A stretch of DNA of 40,550 nucleotides. It comes from an uncultured Cellulosilyticum sp. GTDB lineage: Bacteria; Bacillota; Clostridia; Lachnospirales; Cellulosilyticaceae. Every line of letters begins with the position of its first letter. The stretch's first letter is position 1. The notes beneath the pieces were generated by a model. That model saw only the letters and a list, made by a program, of their open reading frames with translations. It made no database searches and was not told the origin of the DNA. The position numbers and the translations under genes were made by a program. Positions 17,201-24,649 of this stretch are shown piece after piece. The DNA lies in NCBI GenBank assembly GCA_934725855.1, contig CAKVCL010000029.1:1-40550 (forward strand), given 5' to 3'.

Positions 17201-17499
17201 TTAGGGTCTTCATCTTTTGCAAACTTCACCTCAGGATTAAATTGAAGCACATGAATGACCTTATTGGTTACAAGGGGTTTTCCGTATCGATCATAAATGA
17301 TTCCTCTCGTAGCCTCTAATTCAACGGTTCTTTGCACATTATAGATTACTTGCTCAGCATAATAATCATGATCAATAATCTGAATGTGATAAAATTGATA
17401 AATAATCACTAGAAACATACCAATCGTAATCACCATTAAAAAGCTCAATCGATTAAACAAAATTTTCCATTTCTCTCTATGTACCAAGTAAGATTTCAT
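14272..17499 (-). CDS. Class B penicillin-binding protein (PBP2-like), extra-long copy 1
   Basis: Protein of 1075 aa; usual PBP2/MrdA proteins are about 600-750. One N-terminal membrane anchor (about 17-38) precedes a PBP dimerisation domain (RGIIYDRYGKPLVTN near 60) and the transpeptidase domain. STFK (Ser about 553) is the active-site serine motif, SCNYYF (about 614) is the SxN motif and KTGTAQE (about 997) the KTG motif. Two large charged, helix-rich insertions explain the length: one at about 335-495 before the serine motif and one of roughly 230 residues (about 680-905) between SxN and KTG. It cross-links peptidoglycan outside the membrane, probably in elongation. It is a tandem paralogue of the next gene upstream and has its own terminator. 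Confidence 0.93.
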   Translation of the reverse strand: MKSYLVHREKWKILFNRLSFLMVITIGMFLVIIYQFYHIQIIDHDYYAEQVIYNVQRTVELEATRGIIYDRYGKPLVTNKVIHVLQFNPEVKFAKDEDPNKTLLKVIELLEAEGCDYIDFVPISKAQPFVYTSDASEVKEFIRDYVPYTEENYEAISQYSAEELMDYLTGEAVYDLSDEFSDSEKRKILGVRIQISKSKYWKYKKVTIAEDVNMNVVAAIEENKEDYPAISAEIDSVRYYPEEYSKPLGNIIGYMRKITESQYESLEQQGYSADDLIGQVGIEGQFESTLRGINGSQTILVDISERTKKVTDTVEAIKGNDVYLTIDADLQVKVYEALEKRLSEGIISRLQGVDKSLPLSGREILVSMAESNQLDLNLMESENASQSEKDICQKVNKAYDKEVARLNEVEKNKPEEEKTQLTKKQQFAHMLEEENSPISDRELILAFNRQGTFPLTDEEKNLVAAGDYSLTSLLIRALEEGRIKPDQMSIMPCSGTAVVVDTNTGQTLALVSYPSYDSNEFTQDFNKIYRKINDGVDKRSIEYNRALKTVKAPGSTFKMITGLAGLEEGIVDVNRKIYDSGQFTKAGGRPLRCWIFTNTGHGHGDEDIEGALEVSCNYYFNEVVYELGEKFGAPYGGIKVLSEYAEKFGLGEKSGVELDEAAPNISNPTNAVNTQASRALNRISGLSEQGKERLYEELKEYCDQSLGFYTLGNSEDTSLEGQVDYLSRPFIKKPMDVELEAVLLENNNLKNILSHFLEDCETQFEEGVATAASEVTNSVMNGDNDLSLKRRLKSALNLLLKEKAQEGTQKAIRKALATMPEGVMDQILLEGYQEALEKYQGQSDKKEVCEVFKERIAQLEKGTLNSKQIMTNKILDRIINVYLDDFFENVEMEWSTRDNISSAIGQGEHAFTAVQMARYAAGLANGKTVYNLTILNGIYDHKQKQGYIPHEASVYNVLNFKEENIDAIHEGMHKVVAGNHGTARKYFQDFPIEIAAKTGTAQENVLVQGKVVASENTWITTFAPYEQPEVAVVSSMYGTDGLGSCTYNFVKDVYSLYFQLNEQQEKTTLKNKFLE

Positions 17500-17605
17500 A
17501 CTATAACCTCTTTTTCTTTATTCACCAAAAATTATAACATTTAAATTTTACTTTCTCAATCTATCATTCTTAAGATATTGACTGTTTTGCTTTATTTTTG
17601 TCAAA

Positions 17606-17634
17606 GAAAAAAGGACCTTTTGGCCCTCTTTCTC
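17606..17634 (-). terminator. Terminator between the two PBP genes
   Basis: Minus strand: AAAGAGGGCC-AAAA-GGTCCTTTTTT, a stem with G-U pairs followed by a T run, starting a few bases after the stop of PBP copy 2. Confidence 0.75.
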
Positions 17635-17645
17635 ATTTCATCGAC

Positions 17646-20600
17646 TTATTGTGCAAATTGATTATTTAATGATATCCCTTGAGTGGGTTGATTCACTTTA
17701 AAGTAATGCTCAAGAATATCTCTTGCTACTTGTATATTATATCCACCTAACCCATCTGCGCCATACATAGAGGTTACCACAGCAAGTTCAGGGTTATGAT
17801 ACGGTGCAAATCCTACAAACCAGGCATTTTCACAACTATTTTCTTGCGCTGTCCCTGTTTTAGCCGCTACTTCTATAGGAAACTCACTAAAATAAGTACG
17901 TGCTGTTCCTCGAGATCCTTTCGCTACCAAGTTCATTCCTGCATGAATGGCTTCAATCGTTGTCTCTTTTAATTCTAACTGTTTGAAAATACTAACTGGA
18001 TTTTCAATATAACGTCCTGTTTTTTTGTGATCTTTAATCCCATTAATAATGGTCAAGTTATAAACTGTTTTTCCATTTGCAAGTCCAGCCACATAACGTG
18101 CCATTTGCACAGGTGTAAATGCATTATCCCCTTGCCCAATGGCTGTACGTACATTATCTGCTACTGTCCATTCCATCTCAATCTTCTTAAATCTTTCATT
18201 GATATAAGTGCTTAGGATGCCATTAATGATTTGATCTTCTAGGCGCGTTGTCCAATCAAAAGTGCCATTTCTTAATGCTTCGATATGACTATCTAATCTA
18301 CTGACTACAGGCTGTGTTTCATTTTCTGAGCTAAGCTTCTGTCTGACTTCTTCATAAGCCTCTTGATAAGCTTGTTGTACCAAACCTTCTGGAAGCTTTT
18401 GAATGGTCTTTCGAATGGTTTTACGTGTTCCTGGTTGAACCAATTCATTTAGCCCTTTTAAGAGTTCTTGTTTGAGTCGGTATTTTAGTGACAAATGATG
18501 ATCGTCACTAATTACAGCACCTGTAATCGCCTGAGCATACTCAGAAAGCTTTCCATCTAATTCTTCGCTGTAATCCTCTAGAAGCTTATTATAAATTGTT
18601 TGTAAATCCTCATTAATCGTTATGGCTAATTCAGAGCCTATTAAACGCTGAATCGTATTTTTTGTTAAATCCTCTATCTTTTCATCTATCTCATCTAAAT
18701 TCTGCGCCCTACCTAAACTAAAGTCAGCAGCTACCTTTTCAAATAAAGCACTCTTGTTAGGCTCTTTTAATTCACTGATTTTTTTTAATGCTCCAACTGC
18801 CTGACTATAAACCACCGTTGTTGGATTAGAAACGTTTGGCATCGTTTCTTCTAACTCAATGCCTGTTTTCTCACTTAACCCAAATTGTTCAACATATTGA
18901 GTCAGCGTATCAATGCCGCCGTAAGGTGCCCCAAACTTAAGACCTAAACGATAAGCTACTTCATAGAAATAATAATTACAAGATTCTTCAAGTGCACCCA
19001 TAATATTTTCATTACCATGTCCATTGCCCGTATTAGTAAATACCCAACACTTTGGATAAGGATGCCCTGCTTTGGTAAATTCACCTGTATCATAGATAGA
19101 TGTATTCACTTCCACCACTTCTTCTTCTAAACCAGCTATTCCTGTGATCATTTTAAAGGTTGACCCAGGGGCCTTAGCTGTTTTTAGCGCACGATTAATC
19201 TCAATATTTCTTGTATCCACCCCATCGTGTAATTGGGTATAAATACGATTGAAATTTTGAGTAAACTCGTTATTATCATAAGATGGATAACTCACTAAAG
19301 CTAACGTTTGCCCTGTATTAGGATCCACTACAACTGCTGTTCCACTACATGGCATAATATCCGTTTGATCAGGGGTGAGTCCACCTGTTTCTAACTGATT
19401 AATTAAAAGTGATTTTAAGTTATACACACCTGTTTGTATCGCTTGAACTTGTTCTTCGGAAAACTTAAGCGTTCCTTGCTCAATAAAAGAAAGTAATAAT
19501 TCTGTATCTGAAATCGTTGCAGGCTCACTGTCTAGCATATTCGCAAAATGTTGCTTCAGCGTAAGCTCGGTTTTTTCTTCTTCACTAAGGTGTTTTTCCG
19601 TTTCGTCTAAACGTACAAGTTCGGCTTCATAAGAACTCACTACTTTTTGATAAAGCCCCCGCTGAGCAGTTTCTTCTGATGCTGCACTCATTTCCTTTAA
19701 ATCAAGTTGATTATTTTTAGCCATAGAAATAAGAATCTCACGCCCTGTAAGGGGTGTTGTTTTTGCCGCACCTTGTAAACGCGCAATAATCCCTTCACTT
19801 AGACGCTTTTCGAGTGCCTTATAAGCCGCTACTTGCAAGTCTGCATCTAAAGTTAAGTAAACATCATTTCCCGCAGTGGCTTCCTTTGTTTCTAAAGTAA
19901 AAACGGTTCGCCCTACGTTATCTACCTCAATGAGTTTATTTCCTTTTTCCCCTCTAAGTTGAAGCTCCATCTCACTTTCTACACCCACTTGACCGATAAT
20001 ATCATCTTTCTCATAGCCTTTATCTGCCATAGATTCATATTGACTTTCTGTAATCATACGCGTATAACCTAATACATTTCCAAAAGCTTTTTCAAAAGGA
20101 TAATAACGCTGTGATTCGACTTCTGCTATAATCCCAGCATAATCTGCCCGGCTTTCTTCAATCTTAGCCAAAGATTTCATTGAAATATTTTGAGCGAGTG
20201 TCACAGTCTTATATTTTTGATAAGTTGTCTGCCTAATTTGAAGACGCATCGCAATCACTTTTCTCGCTTCTTCATCACTAAGCGTTTCTGCTATATTAAA
20301 TACATCCTCGCCACGCAAATACGCTATGAGTTCACGTGCTGAATAACCATAAAGTACCTCTTTATGCGCATTATCATTATAAGGTACATGATTGGTAATA
20401 AAACGCCTCACACTTTGTGTATCTTCTGTAAATACGAAGGGAACCGTATTAGAAATGGGAACATGATCCAGATAAGTATCTCCATTGGCTTCTAACAAAT
20501 TGGCCAGTTTTAATAAAACTTGATCCAATTCTCCCTTTTTCAAAGTTACCTGTGGATCGTATTTAAGCACATAAATGGCCTTATTCGTTGCAAGGGGTTT

Positions 20601-20819
20601 CCCATATCGATCATAGATCAGCCCCCTTATAGCTGGAATTTCCACTTCTTTTTGAACAGTTGCTCTCAGTTCTTTATCATATTTATTATGCTGAATAATC
20701 TGTATCTTATAAAACTGATAAGTAATCAGAGTAAACATAATCCCTATCACTGTACTAAGCATCATCAGCCTATTCGAAAAAAATTTATGTTTTTCCTCTT
20801 TGAGTTTTTGTGATTTCAT
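17646..20819 (-). CDS. Class B penicillin-binding protein (PBP2-like), extra-long copy 2
   Basis: Protein of 1057 aa, colinear with its neighbour: membrane anchor at about 16-36, RGLIYDRYGKPLATN near 60, STFK (Ser about 553), SCNYYF (about 614) and KTGTAQEN (about 983). The serine and SxN motifs fall at the same residue numbers in both proteins, so the duplication is recent enough to keep length in the first 620 residues. Divergence concentrates in the second insertion (about 680-890), which is Glu/Lys/Leu rich, and in the segment before the C terminus (an ENAWFVGFAP stretch here against a longer loop in copy 1). Transcribed separately from copy 1, since a terminator lies between. It lies 144 bases after the deacetylase gene. 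Confidence 0.93.
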   Translation of the reverse strand: MKSQKLKEEKHKFFSNRLMMLSTVIGIMFTLITYQFYKIQIIQHNKYDKELRATVQKEVEIPAIRGLIYDRYGKPLATNKAIYVLKYDPQVTLKKGELDQVLLKLANLLEANGDTYLDHVPISNTVPFVFTEDTQSVRRFITNHVPYNDNAHKEVLYGYSARELIAYLRGEDVFNIAETLSDEEARKVIAMRLQIRQTTYQKYKTVTLAQNISMKSLAKIEESRADYAGIIAEVESQRYYPFEKAFGNVLGYTRMITESQYESMADKGYEKDDIIGQVGVESEMELQLRGEKGNKLIEVDNVGRTVFTLETKEATAGNDVYLTLDADLQVAAYKALEKRLSEGIIARLQGAAKTTPLTGREILISMAKNNQLDLKEMSAASEETAQRGLYQKVVSSYEAELVRLDETEKHLSEEEKTELTLKQHFANMLDSEPATISDTELLLSFIEQGTLKFSEEQVQAIQTGVYNLKSLLINQLETGGLTPDQTDIMPCSGTAVVVDPNTGQTLALVSYPSYDNNEFTQNFNRIYTQLHDGVDTRNIEINRALKTAKAPGSTFKMITGIAGLEEEVVEVNTSIYDTGEFTKAGHPYPKCWVFTNTGNGHGNENIMGALEESCNYYFYEVAYRLGLKFGAPYGGIDTLTQYVEQFGLSEKTGIELEETMPNVSNPTTVVYSQAVGALKKISELKEPNKSALFEKVAADFSLGRAQNLDEIDEKIEDLTKNTIQRLIGSELAITINEDLQTIYNKLLEDYSEELDGKLSEYAQAITGAVISDDHHLSLKYRLKQELLKGLNELVQPGTRKTIRKTIQKLPEGLVQQAYQEAYEEVRQKLSSENETQPVVSRLDSHIEALRNGTFDWTTRLEDQIINGILSTYINERFKKIEMEWTVADNVRTAIGQGDNAFTPVQMARYVAGLANGKTVYNLTIINGIKDHKKTGRYIENPVSIFKQLELKETTIEAIHAGMNLVAKGSRGTARTYFSEFPIEVAAKTGTAQENSCENAWFVGFAPYHNPELAVVTSMYGADGLGGYNIQVARDILEHYFKVNQPTQGISLNNQFAQ

Positions 20820-20906
20820 ATAAGTAAATTATCTAGCTCCTTTTCTAGTCCATTAGCTTTCTTATTTTATCCTATTACGGCAAACTTCACAAGTGTTATG
20901 TCAAAT

Positions 20907-20949
20907 AAAATAAAGTTTCTAAGCACAGCGTGCTTAGAAACTTTATTTT
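20907..20949 (-). terminator. Terminator after the polysaccharide deacetylase
   Basis: 20-bp perfect stem, AAAATAAAGTTTCTAAGCAC (20907-20926) with its complement at 20930-20949, three-base loop; very strong. Confidence 0.9.
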
Positions 20950-20963
20950 ACATAAATGCCTAT

Positions 20964-21671
20964 TCACTTTTCTTTACGCCATAACTTAACTGGCTGTAAG
21001 TCAGGGGTAATAGCCTTTGATACATAGTGATTGTCTTCCATCCAGTCCAAAAATAAAGTCATCGTTTCCACGACGCATTTAATATCATGAAACAAAATAA
21101 CTTTGGGTTCTTTGGGCGTATTTTTAATACTTTTAAGGGTATACGAAAAAGTACGTCCTGGATTTCGATAACTCCAATCTCTTGAATCAATGTTCCAATC
21201 CCATAAAAGATAATTTTCATTTTCTAAAACTTGCTTTTGTTTTTTTGTAAGATAAGGTGTACTACCATAAGGCGTTCTTGCTAAAGTCGTTCTTTTTCCT
21301 ACAATAGCTTGCAACGTATCATTGGCCTCATTCATTTCCTTTACAGGACCAAATACCCCATTATAAAAGATCTTTCGCTCATGAGAAACGCCATGTACCC
21401 CTACACTATGCCCCTCTTCTATCATACGTTTGACTACTTCAGGATACCTCTGCATTTCTGGTCCTAACATAAAAAAAGTTGCCTTCATATGATGCTCAGC
21501 CAGTAAATCCAATAAATCATTCGTGTATTCTGAAGGTCCATCGTCAAAGGTTAAATACATCACTTTCGACGTCTCTTTCTCCTTTTGACCGTCTGTTACT
21601 GCTGCAATCAGAGACCATCCACTTAGTAACACACCTATTAACACTAGGACACACTTCATTAATCTTTTCAT
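20964..21671 (-). CDS. Polysaccharide deacetylase (CE4), exported
   Basis: Protein of 235 aa. An N-terminal signal anchor (VLVLIGVLLSGWSLIAAV, about 8-25) precedes a NodB-homology domain. YLTFDDGPSEYT carries Asp43/Asp44 (catalytic base and metal ligand), and HGVSHE at 93-98 gives the H-x3-H metal site. RTPYGSTPYLT and LWDWNIDSRDW match the third and fourth CE4 motifs, and ILFHDI the last. It probably removes acetyl groups from peptidoglycan GlcNAc or MurNAc on the outer face of the membrane, which fits the neighbouring PBP genes. Substrate not proven by sequence. Confidence 0.93.
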   Translation of the reverse strand: MKRLMKCVLVLIGVLLSGWSLIAAVTDGQKEKETSKVMYLTFDDGPSEYTNDLLDLLAEHHMKATFFMLGPEMQRYPEVVKRMIEEGHSVGVHGVSHERKIFYNGVFGPVKEMNEANDTLQAIVGKRTTLARTPYGSTPYLTKKQKQVLENENYLLWDWNIDSRDWSYRNPGRTFSYTLKSIKNTPKEPKVILFHDIKCVVETMTLFLDWMEDNHYVSKAITPDLQPVKLWRKEK

Positions 21672-21783
21672 GTACTCACCTTATATTTCTATGTTAGATT
21701 GCTAACAACCTTCCTCTATAGTATGAGTACTTTTTAGTATTTCATGCATCCTTTTTTGCTTTACTCACTTTTTTATGGCCTGT

Positions 21784-22326
21784 TTACTTTTTTATGGCTT
21801 CAAATTCATCTTTTAAAATAGCCCCATGCCATATATCGATAAATTTACCATCTTTTAAAATTTCATGTCTGGCAATGCCTTCACATCTTAGATAGCTTTT
21901 CTCCATCACTTTAATGGAAACCTGATTATGACACATGGCACTGCCTGAAACCCGTTCAAGCTCGACTATCCTAAACGCATAATCTAATAGCCCCTCCAAG
22001 GCTTCTGTAGCATACCCTTTATTCCTATAGTCTTTTCCAATAAAATAAGTCACTTCTGCTTTTTTATGGGTATAATCAATATTCACAAGACCAATATTGC
22101 CTATATATTGCCCCTTCAAGTTAAAAATCCCACACTCATATCCCTTTTTGTAAAAACTATTTTTCTGAGTAAAATGAATCCATATAGCCACTTGCTCCTT
22201 CGGATAAGGATAAGGAATATGAAGCGTCATCTCATAAATACTTTCATCATTAATGACCTCAAAAACAGCTTGTGCATCCCTCTTTTCATACGGCCTAATT
22301 AAAAGACGTTTTGTTTGCCACCTCAT
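21784..22326 (-). CDS. GNAT N-acetyltransferase, RimJ/RimL type
   Basis: Protein of 180 aa. WQTKRLLIRPYEKRDAQAVFE at the start, YFIGKDYRNKGYATEAL (acetyl-CoA loop, about 90-107) and the late RVSGSAMCHNQVSIKVMEK segment are the standard RimJ/L pattern. It acetylates an amino group on a protein or small molecule; the substrate is unknown. It lies nine bases after the TraX-like gene and is probably co-transcribed. Confidence 0.9.
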   Translation of the reverse strand: MRWQTKRLLIRPYEKRDAQAVFEVINDESIYEMTLHIPYPYPKEQVAIWIHFTQKNSFYKKGYECGIFNLKGQYIGNIGLVNIDYTHKKAEVTYFIGKDYRNKGYATEALEGLLDYAFRIVELERVSGSAMCHNQVSIKVMEKSYLRCEGIARHEILKDGKFIDIWHGAILKDEFEAIKK

Positions 22327-22335
22327 TTTTCCCTC

Positions 22336-23004
22336 CTAATGGTTCAACCACCATTTAATTCCACAAAGTACCGCCATATGCAGCGGATAAAAAATATAAA
22401 AAATTTTACCCCATTTTTTCTCAGATAAATGACCTATTGTTCCAATCACCCCATAACCTAAAACCCCTACACTTTGTAGCCAAAAAATTTTTATATACAT
22501 GCCATAGCTTAAAAAAGTAAGTACAATGTATCCTGCGGCAACATAACCTATCGGCTTTTGCTTCACAAATGCGAAATAACTCATCCAAACTAACAATACC
22601 CCATAACTGCCGTAATCGCAGTTTAAAATCTGTGCAAGCCAAACACAGCCTATACTGCCCAAAAGCGCGTTGACTTTTTTAGGTGCCATCTGAAGTTTTT
22701 TGATTCCATAAATACCTAGTAGGGCAAATAAAAAAGTGAACCCTACATTAAGCTTTAACTTAAAAAAGGGTTCTCCTTTTATCCCACTGCTCATAAGCCA
22801 ATAAGGCATTTGCGAAACTAAAGCAAAGAGGAGCATTTTTTTCATATACCGCTCTAATGACCCTGTATAATATGCTCCTCTTGCAACCCCATAAGCAAAT
22901 ATAGGCATTGCCAAACGCCCAATCATTCTCCACCTTAAATCATAAGGGAAAAAAACAACTCCAATATGGTCTATCAGCATCAACAATGCAGCTATACTTT
23001 TCAT
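22336..23004 (-). CDS. TraX-family membrane protein
   Basis: Protein of 222 aa with seven or eight hydrophobic segments. MKSIAALLMLIDHIGVVFFP and RMIGRLAMPIFAYGVARG are the hallmark TraX start (the F-plasmid pilin acetylase family), and the last segment IFYIFYPLHMAVL is also typical. Chromosomal copies are common in Clostridia and probably acylate or modify an envelope component rather than pilin. Shares a transcript with the GNAT gene and follows the MraY-type gene by 31 bases. Confidence 0.88.
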   Translation of the reverse strand: MKSIAALLMLIDHIGVVFFPYDLRWRMIGRLAMPIFAYGVARGAYYTGSLERYMKKMLLFALVSQMPYWLMSSGIKGEPFFKLKLNVGFTFLFALLGIYGIKKLQMAPKKVNALLGSIGCVWLAQILNCDYGSYGVLLVWMSYFAFVKQKPIGYVAAGYIVLTFLSYGMYIKIFWLQSVGVLGYGVIGTIGHLSEKKWGKIFYIFYPLHMAVLCGIKWWLNH

Positions 23005-23035
23005 CTATTTTCTCACTCCATGCACTTTTGTAGGT

Positions 23036-24001
23036 TTAGCTCATACTGACAAGATACAATACAGCCAGCCCTATCATGCCTTGAATAATCGCAAATCTAA
23101 AAACGGCTTGTGTATTAGACCATCCCATAACTTTTCTCACTTGGTCATGTAGCGGTGTACGTACATTCGTTAAAATTTTAATCTTAAAAAATCTTAATAA
23201 GGCAACTTTTACAAGCCCTAAACCACCATCTAAAATGAGTACAATCGCCACTGGAATATATAAAAATGGACAATGCGTTTTTAAAATCGCAATACTAATA
23301 AATAGCCCCATCGCACGAGAACCAGCGTCTCCCATCATGAGTTGGCTTGGTGTAGCATTGAACCATAAATAGCCGAGTAAACAAACCACAAAAAGTAAAA
23401 TGATATAGTTAAACTCTGGATTGATCCCCTTGATCTGATTGATGCCATAAATCGTTCCTAAAACAATAATGGTTAAAGTAGCTGACAGACCATCTACCCC
23501 ATCTGTACAGTTGGTGACATTAATAGAGGTCCATACTAAAATAATTGTTAGTAAACCAAATACGACTGGTGGAATGTCTAAACGTAAGCCTAAAGAAACC
23601 ACTTCAACGGTATTGGAATTAAAGTTTAAAAACGTTACGGCTACCATAATGGCAATGATTAAATCCAATAAGCCTTTTTTGTACTCTCCCCATGGCATTC
23701 TTGAGCAATCATCTAAAAATCCAGTCATCATAGCTGCGGCTACTAAAATCGTGTAAATTAAAAATTCATTATGGTAAAAGCCAAATAAAATACTACATAC
23801 TACAAATACAATGACAAAAACAAATCCTGCACCTCTAGGCTTTCCTGCTGAAAGCTTTCCATCATGTGCAAAATCTCTTCCTAAATCTTTTGGTAAATAC
23901 TTACTTCCACTAGCAAGTGCGATACAGGTTGCAAAAAAGGCAACGATAATGCCCATAAAGGCTAATACTTCAGGTTTTATATTCATCAATAATTGTAACA
24001 T
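23036..24001 (-). CDS. MraY/WecA-superfamily phospho-sugar transferase, MraY-like
   Basis: Protein of 321 aa with about ten membrane helices, the usual MraY length. GFLDDCSR (about 90-97) supplies the Asp-Asp metal motif, NCTDGVDGLSAT (about 165) the nucleophile region and MMGDAGSRAMG (about 225) the last catalytic loop. These enzymes attach UDP-MurNAc-pentapeptide (MraY) or UDP-GlcNAc (WecA/TagO) to undecaprenyl phosphate at the inner membrane face. KxSAGKPRGAG early and TPLHDQVRKVMGWS near the end favour MraY, but the MraY His-His-His segment reads His-Asp-Gln here. The gene is not beside the usual mur genes. MraY is the likelier call; a specialised paralogue is possible. Confidence 0.78.
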   Translation of the reverse strand: MLQLLMNIKPEVLAFMGIIVAFFATCIALASGSKYLPKDLGRDFAHDGKLSAGKPRGAGFVFVIVFVVCSILFGFYHNEFLIYTILVAAAMMTGFLDDCSRMPWGEYKKGLLDLIIAIMVAVTFLNFNSNTVEVVSLGLRLDIPPVVFGLLTIILVWTSINVTNCTDGVDGLSATLTIIVLGTIYGINQIKGINPEFNYIILLFVVCLLGYLWFNATPSQLMMGDAGSRAMGLFISIAILKTHCPFLYIPVAIVLILDGGLGLVKVALLRFFKIKILTNVRTPLHDQVRKVMGWSNTQAVFRFAIIQGMIGLAVLYLVSMS

Positions 24002-24120
24002 AACCTTTTCCTTTCTCCTTGTTCTATCAAATCATTCATGAAAATATTAACACTTACTGTAAAAAATGTCCATGCTTAATCCTTCTACAACTAAGAAATC
24101 CTTCTATTTTATTAATCGAC

Positions 24121-24172
24121 TTGAAATTGATTGCCTTATATATTAGAATATAGTTTAAATAATAATTATTAT
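24121..24172 (+). promoter_or_regulatory. Promoter and Fur/Per-type operator of the regulator gene
   Basis: TTGAAA (24121-24126), 17 bases, TAGAAT (24144-24149). Just downstream lies a perfect 14-base palindrome, ATAATAATTATTAT (24159-24172), similar in form to PerR/Fur boxes. The gene is therefore probably autoregulated. Confidence 0.65.
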
Positions 24173-24190
24173 CTTTTAGGAGGAAAACAT

Positions 24191-24607
24191 ATGTTAGAAT
24201 TAGCCGCCATTTTAAAGGAACATGGCCTCAAAGTGACCCCTCAAAGACTTTCTATCTTTAGAATGCTCCGCCAAACTAAAATGCATCCTAGTGCGGAAAC
24301 GATTTATCAGTCACTTCAAGAAGAACATCCAACTATGAGTCTCGCCACCGTTTACAAAACATTAGATACTTTTGTCAGCCATGGACTCATCCAACAACTA
24401 AACTTAGGTGAAGACAGCTATCGTTATGATGCAGATACTTCTAGCCATTCGCATATTCAATGTACCAAATGTAAATGTGTCGTAGATCTTCCAACACTTA
24501 AGCATGTTACACAGCTTAGAGAAGAAGTTCAAGACGTTACGGCGTTTAGTCTTTCTCATGAGCAACTCTATTTTTATGGTGTTTGTCCAAACTGTAAGGA
24601 ATCCTAA
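24191..24607 (+). CDS. perR: Fur-family regulator, PerR-like
   Basis: The start at 24191 is chosen because AGGAGG (24178-24183) is seven bases upstream; an ATG at 24131 would lie inside the promoter region. The 138-aa protein has a winged helix (about 1-80) with TVYKTLDTF, then a dimer domain. Cys91/Cys94 and Cys132/Cys135 form the structural zinc site. His32, Asp80, His86, His88 and Asp99 match the PerR regulatory metal site, including Asp at the position that separates PerR from the Glu of Fur. It likely senses peroxide through metal-catalysed oxidation. The palindrome in its promoter suggests self-repression. Target genes are not visible in the window. Confidence 0.88.
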   Translation: MLELAAILKEHGLKVTPQRLSIFRMLRQTKMHPSAETIYQSLQEEHPTMSLATVYKTLDTFVSHGLIQQLNLGEDSYRYDADTSSHSHIQCTKCKCVVDLPTLKHVTQLREEVQDVTAFSLSHEQLYFYGVCPNCKES

Positions 24608-24647
24608 AAAATGCTTATAGAATCCAATGATTCTATAAGCATTTTTG
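24606..24647. terminator. Bidirectional terminator between perR and the aminotransferase gene
   Basis: AAAAATGCTTATAGAATC (to 24624), loop, GATTCTATAAGCATTTTT (24629-24646). T runs on both strands serve the two convergent genes. Confidence 0.9.
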
Positions 24648-24649
24648 AA

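Noticed and set aside
17500..20820. Assembly duplication as the cause of the two PBP genes
   Set aside because: The DNA and protein sequences differ throughout and each copy has a distinct terminator, so they are true paralogues.
21765..21797. Short direct repeat of about 13 bases (ACTTTTTTATGGC-like) after the GNAT gene
   Set aside because: AT-rich and too short to mean more than chance or slippage.
24131..24190. Upstream ATG giving a 158-aa PerR
   Set aside because: It sits between -35 and -10 of the likely promoter and lacks a ribosome site; the ATG at 24191 has AGGAGG.
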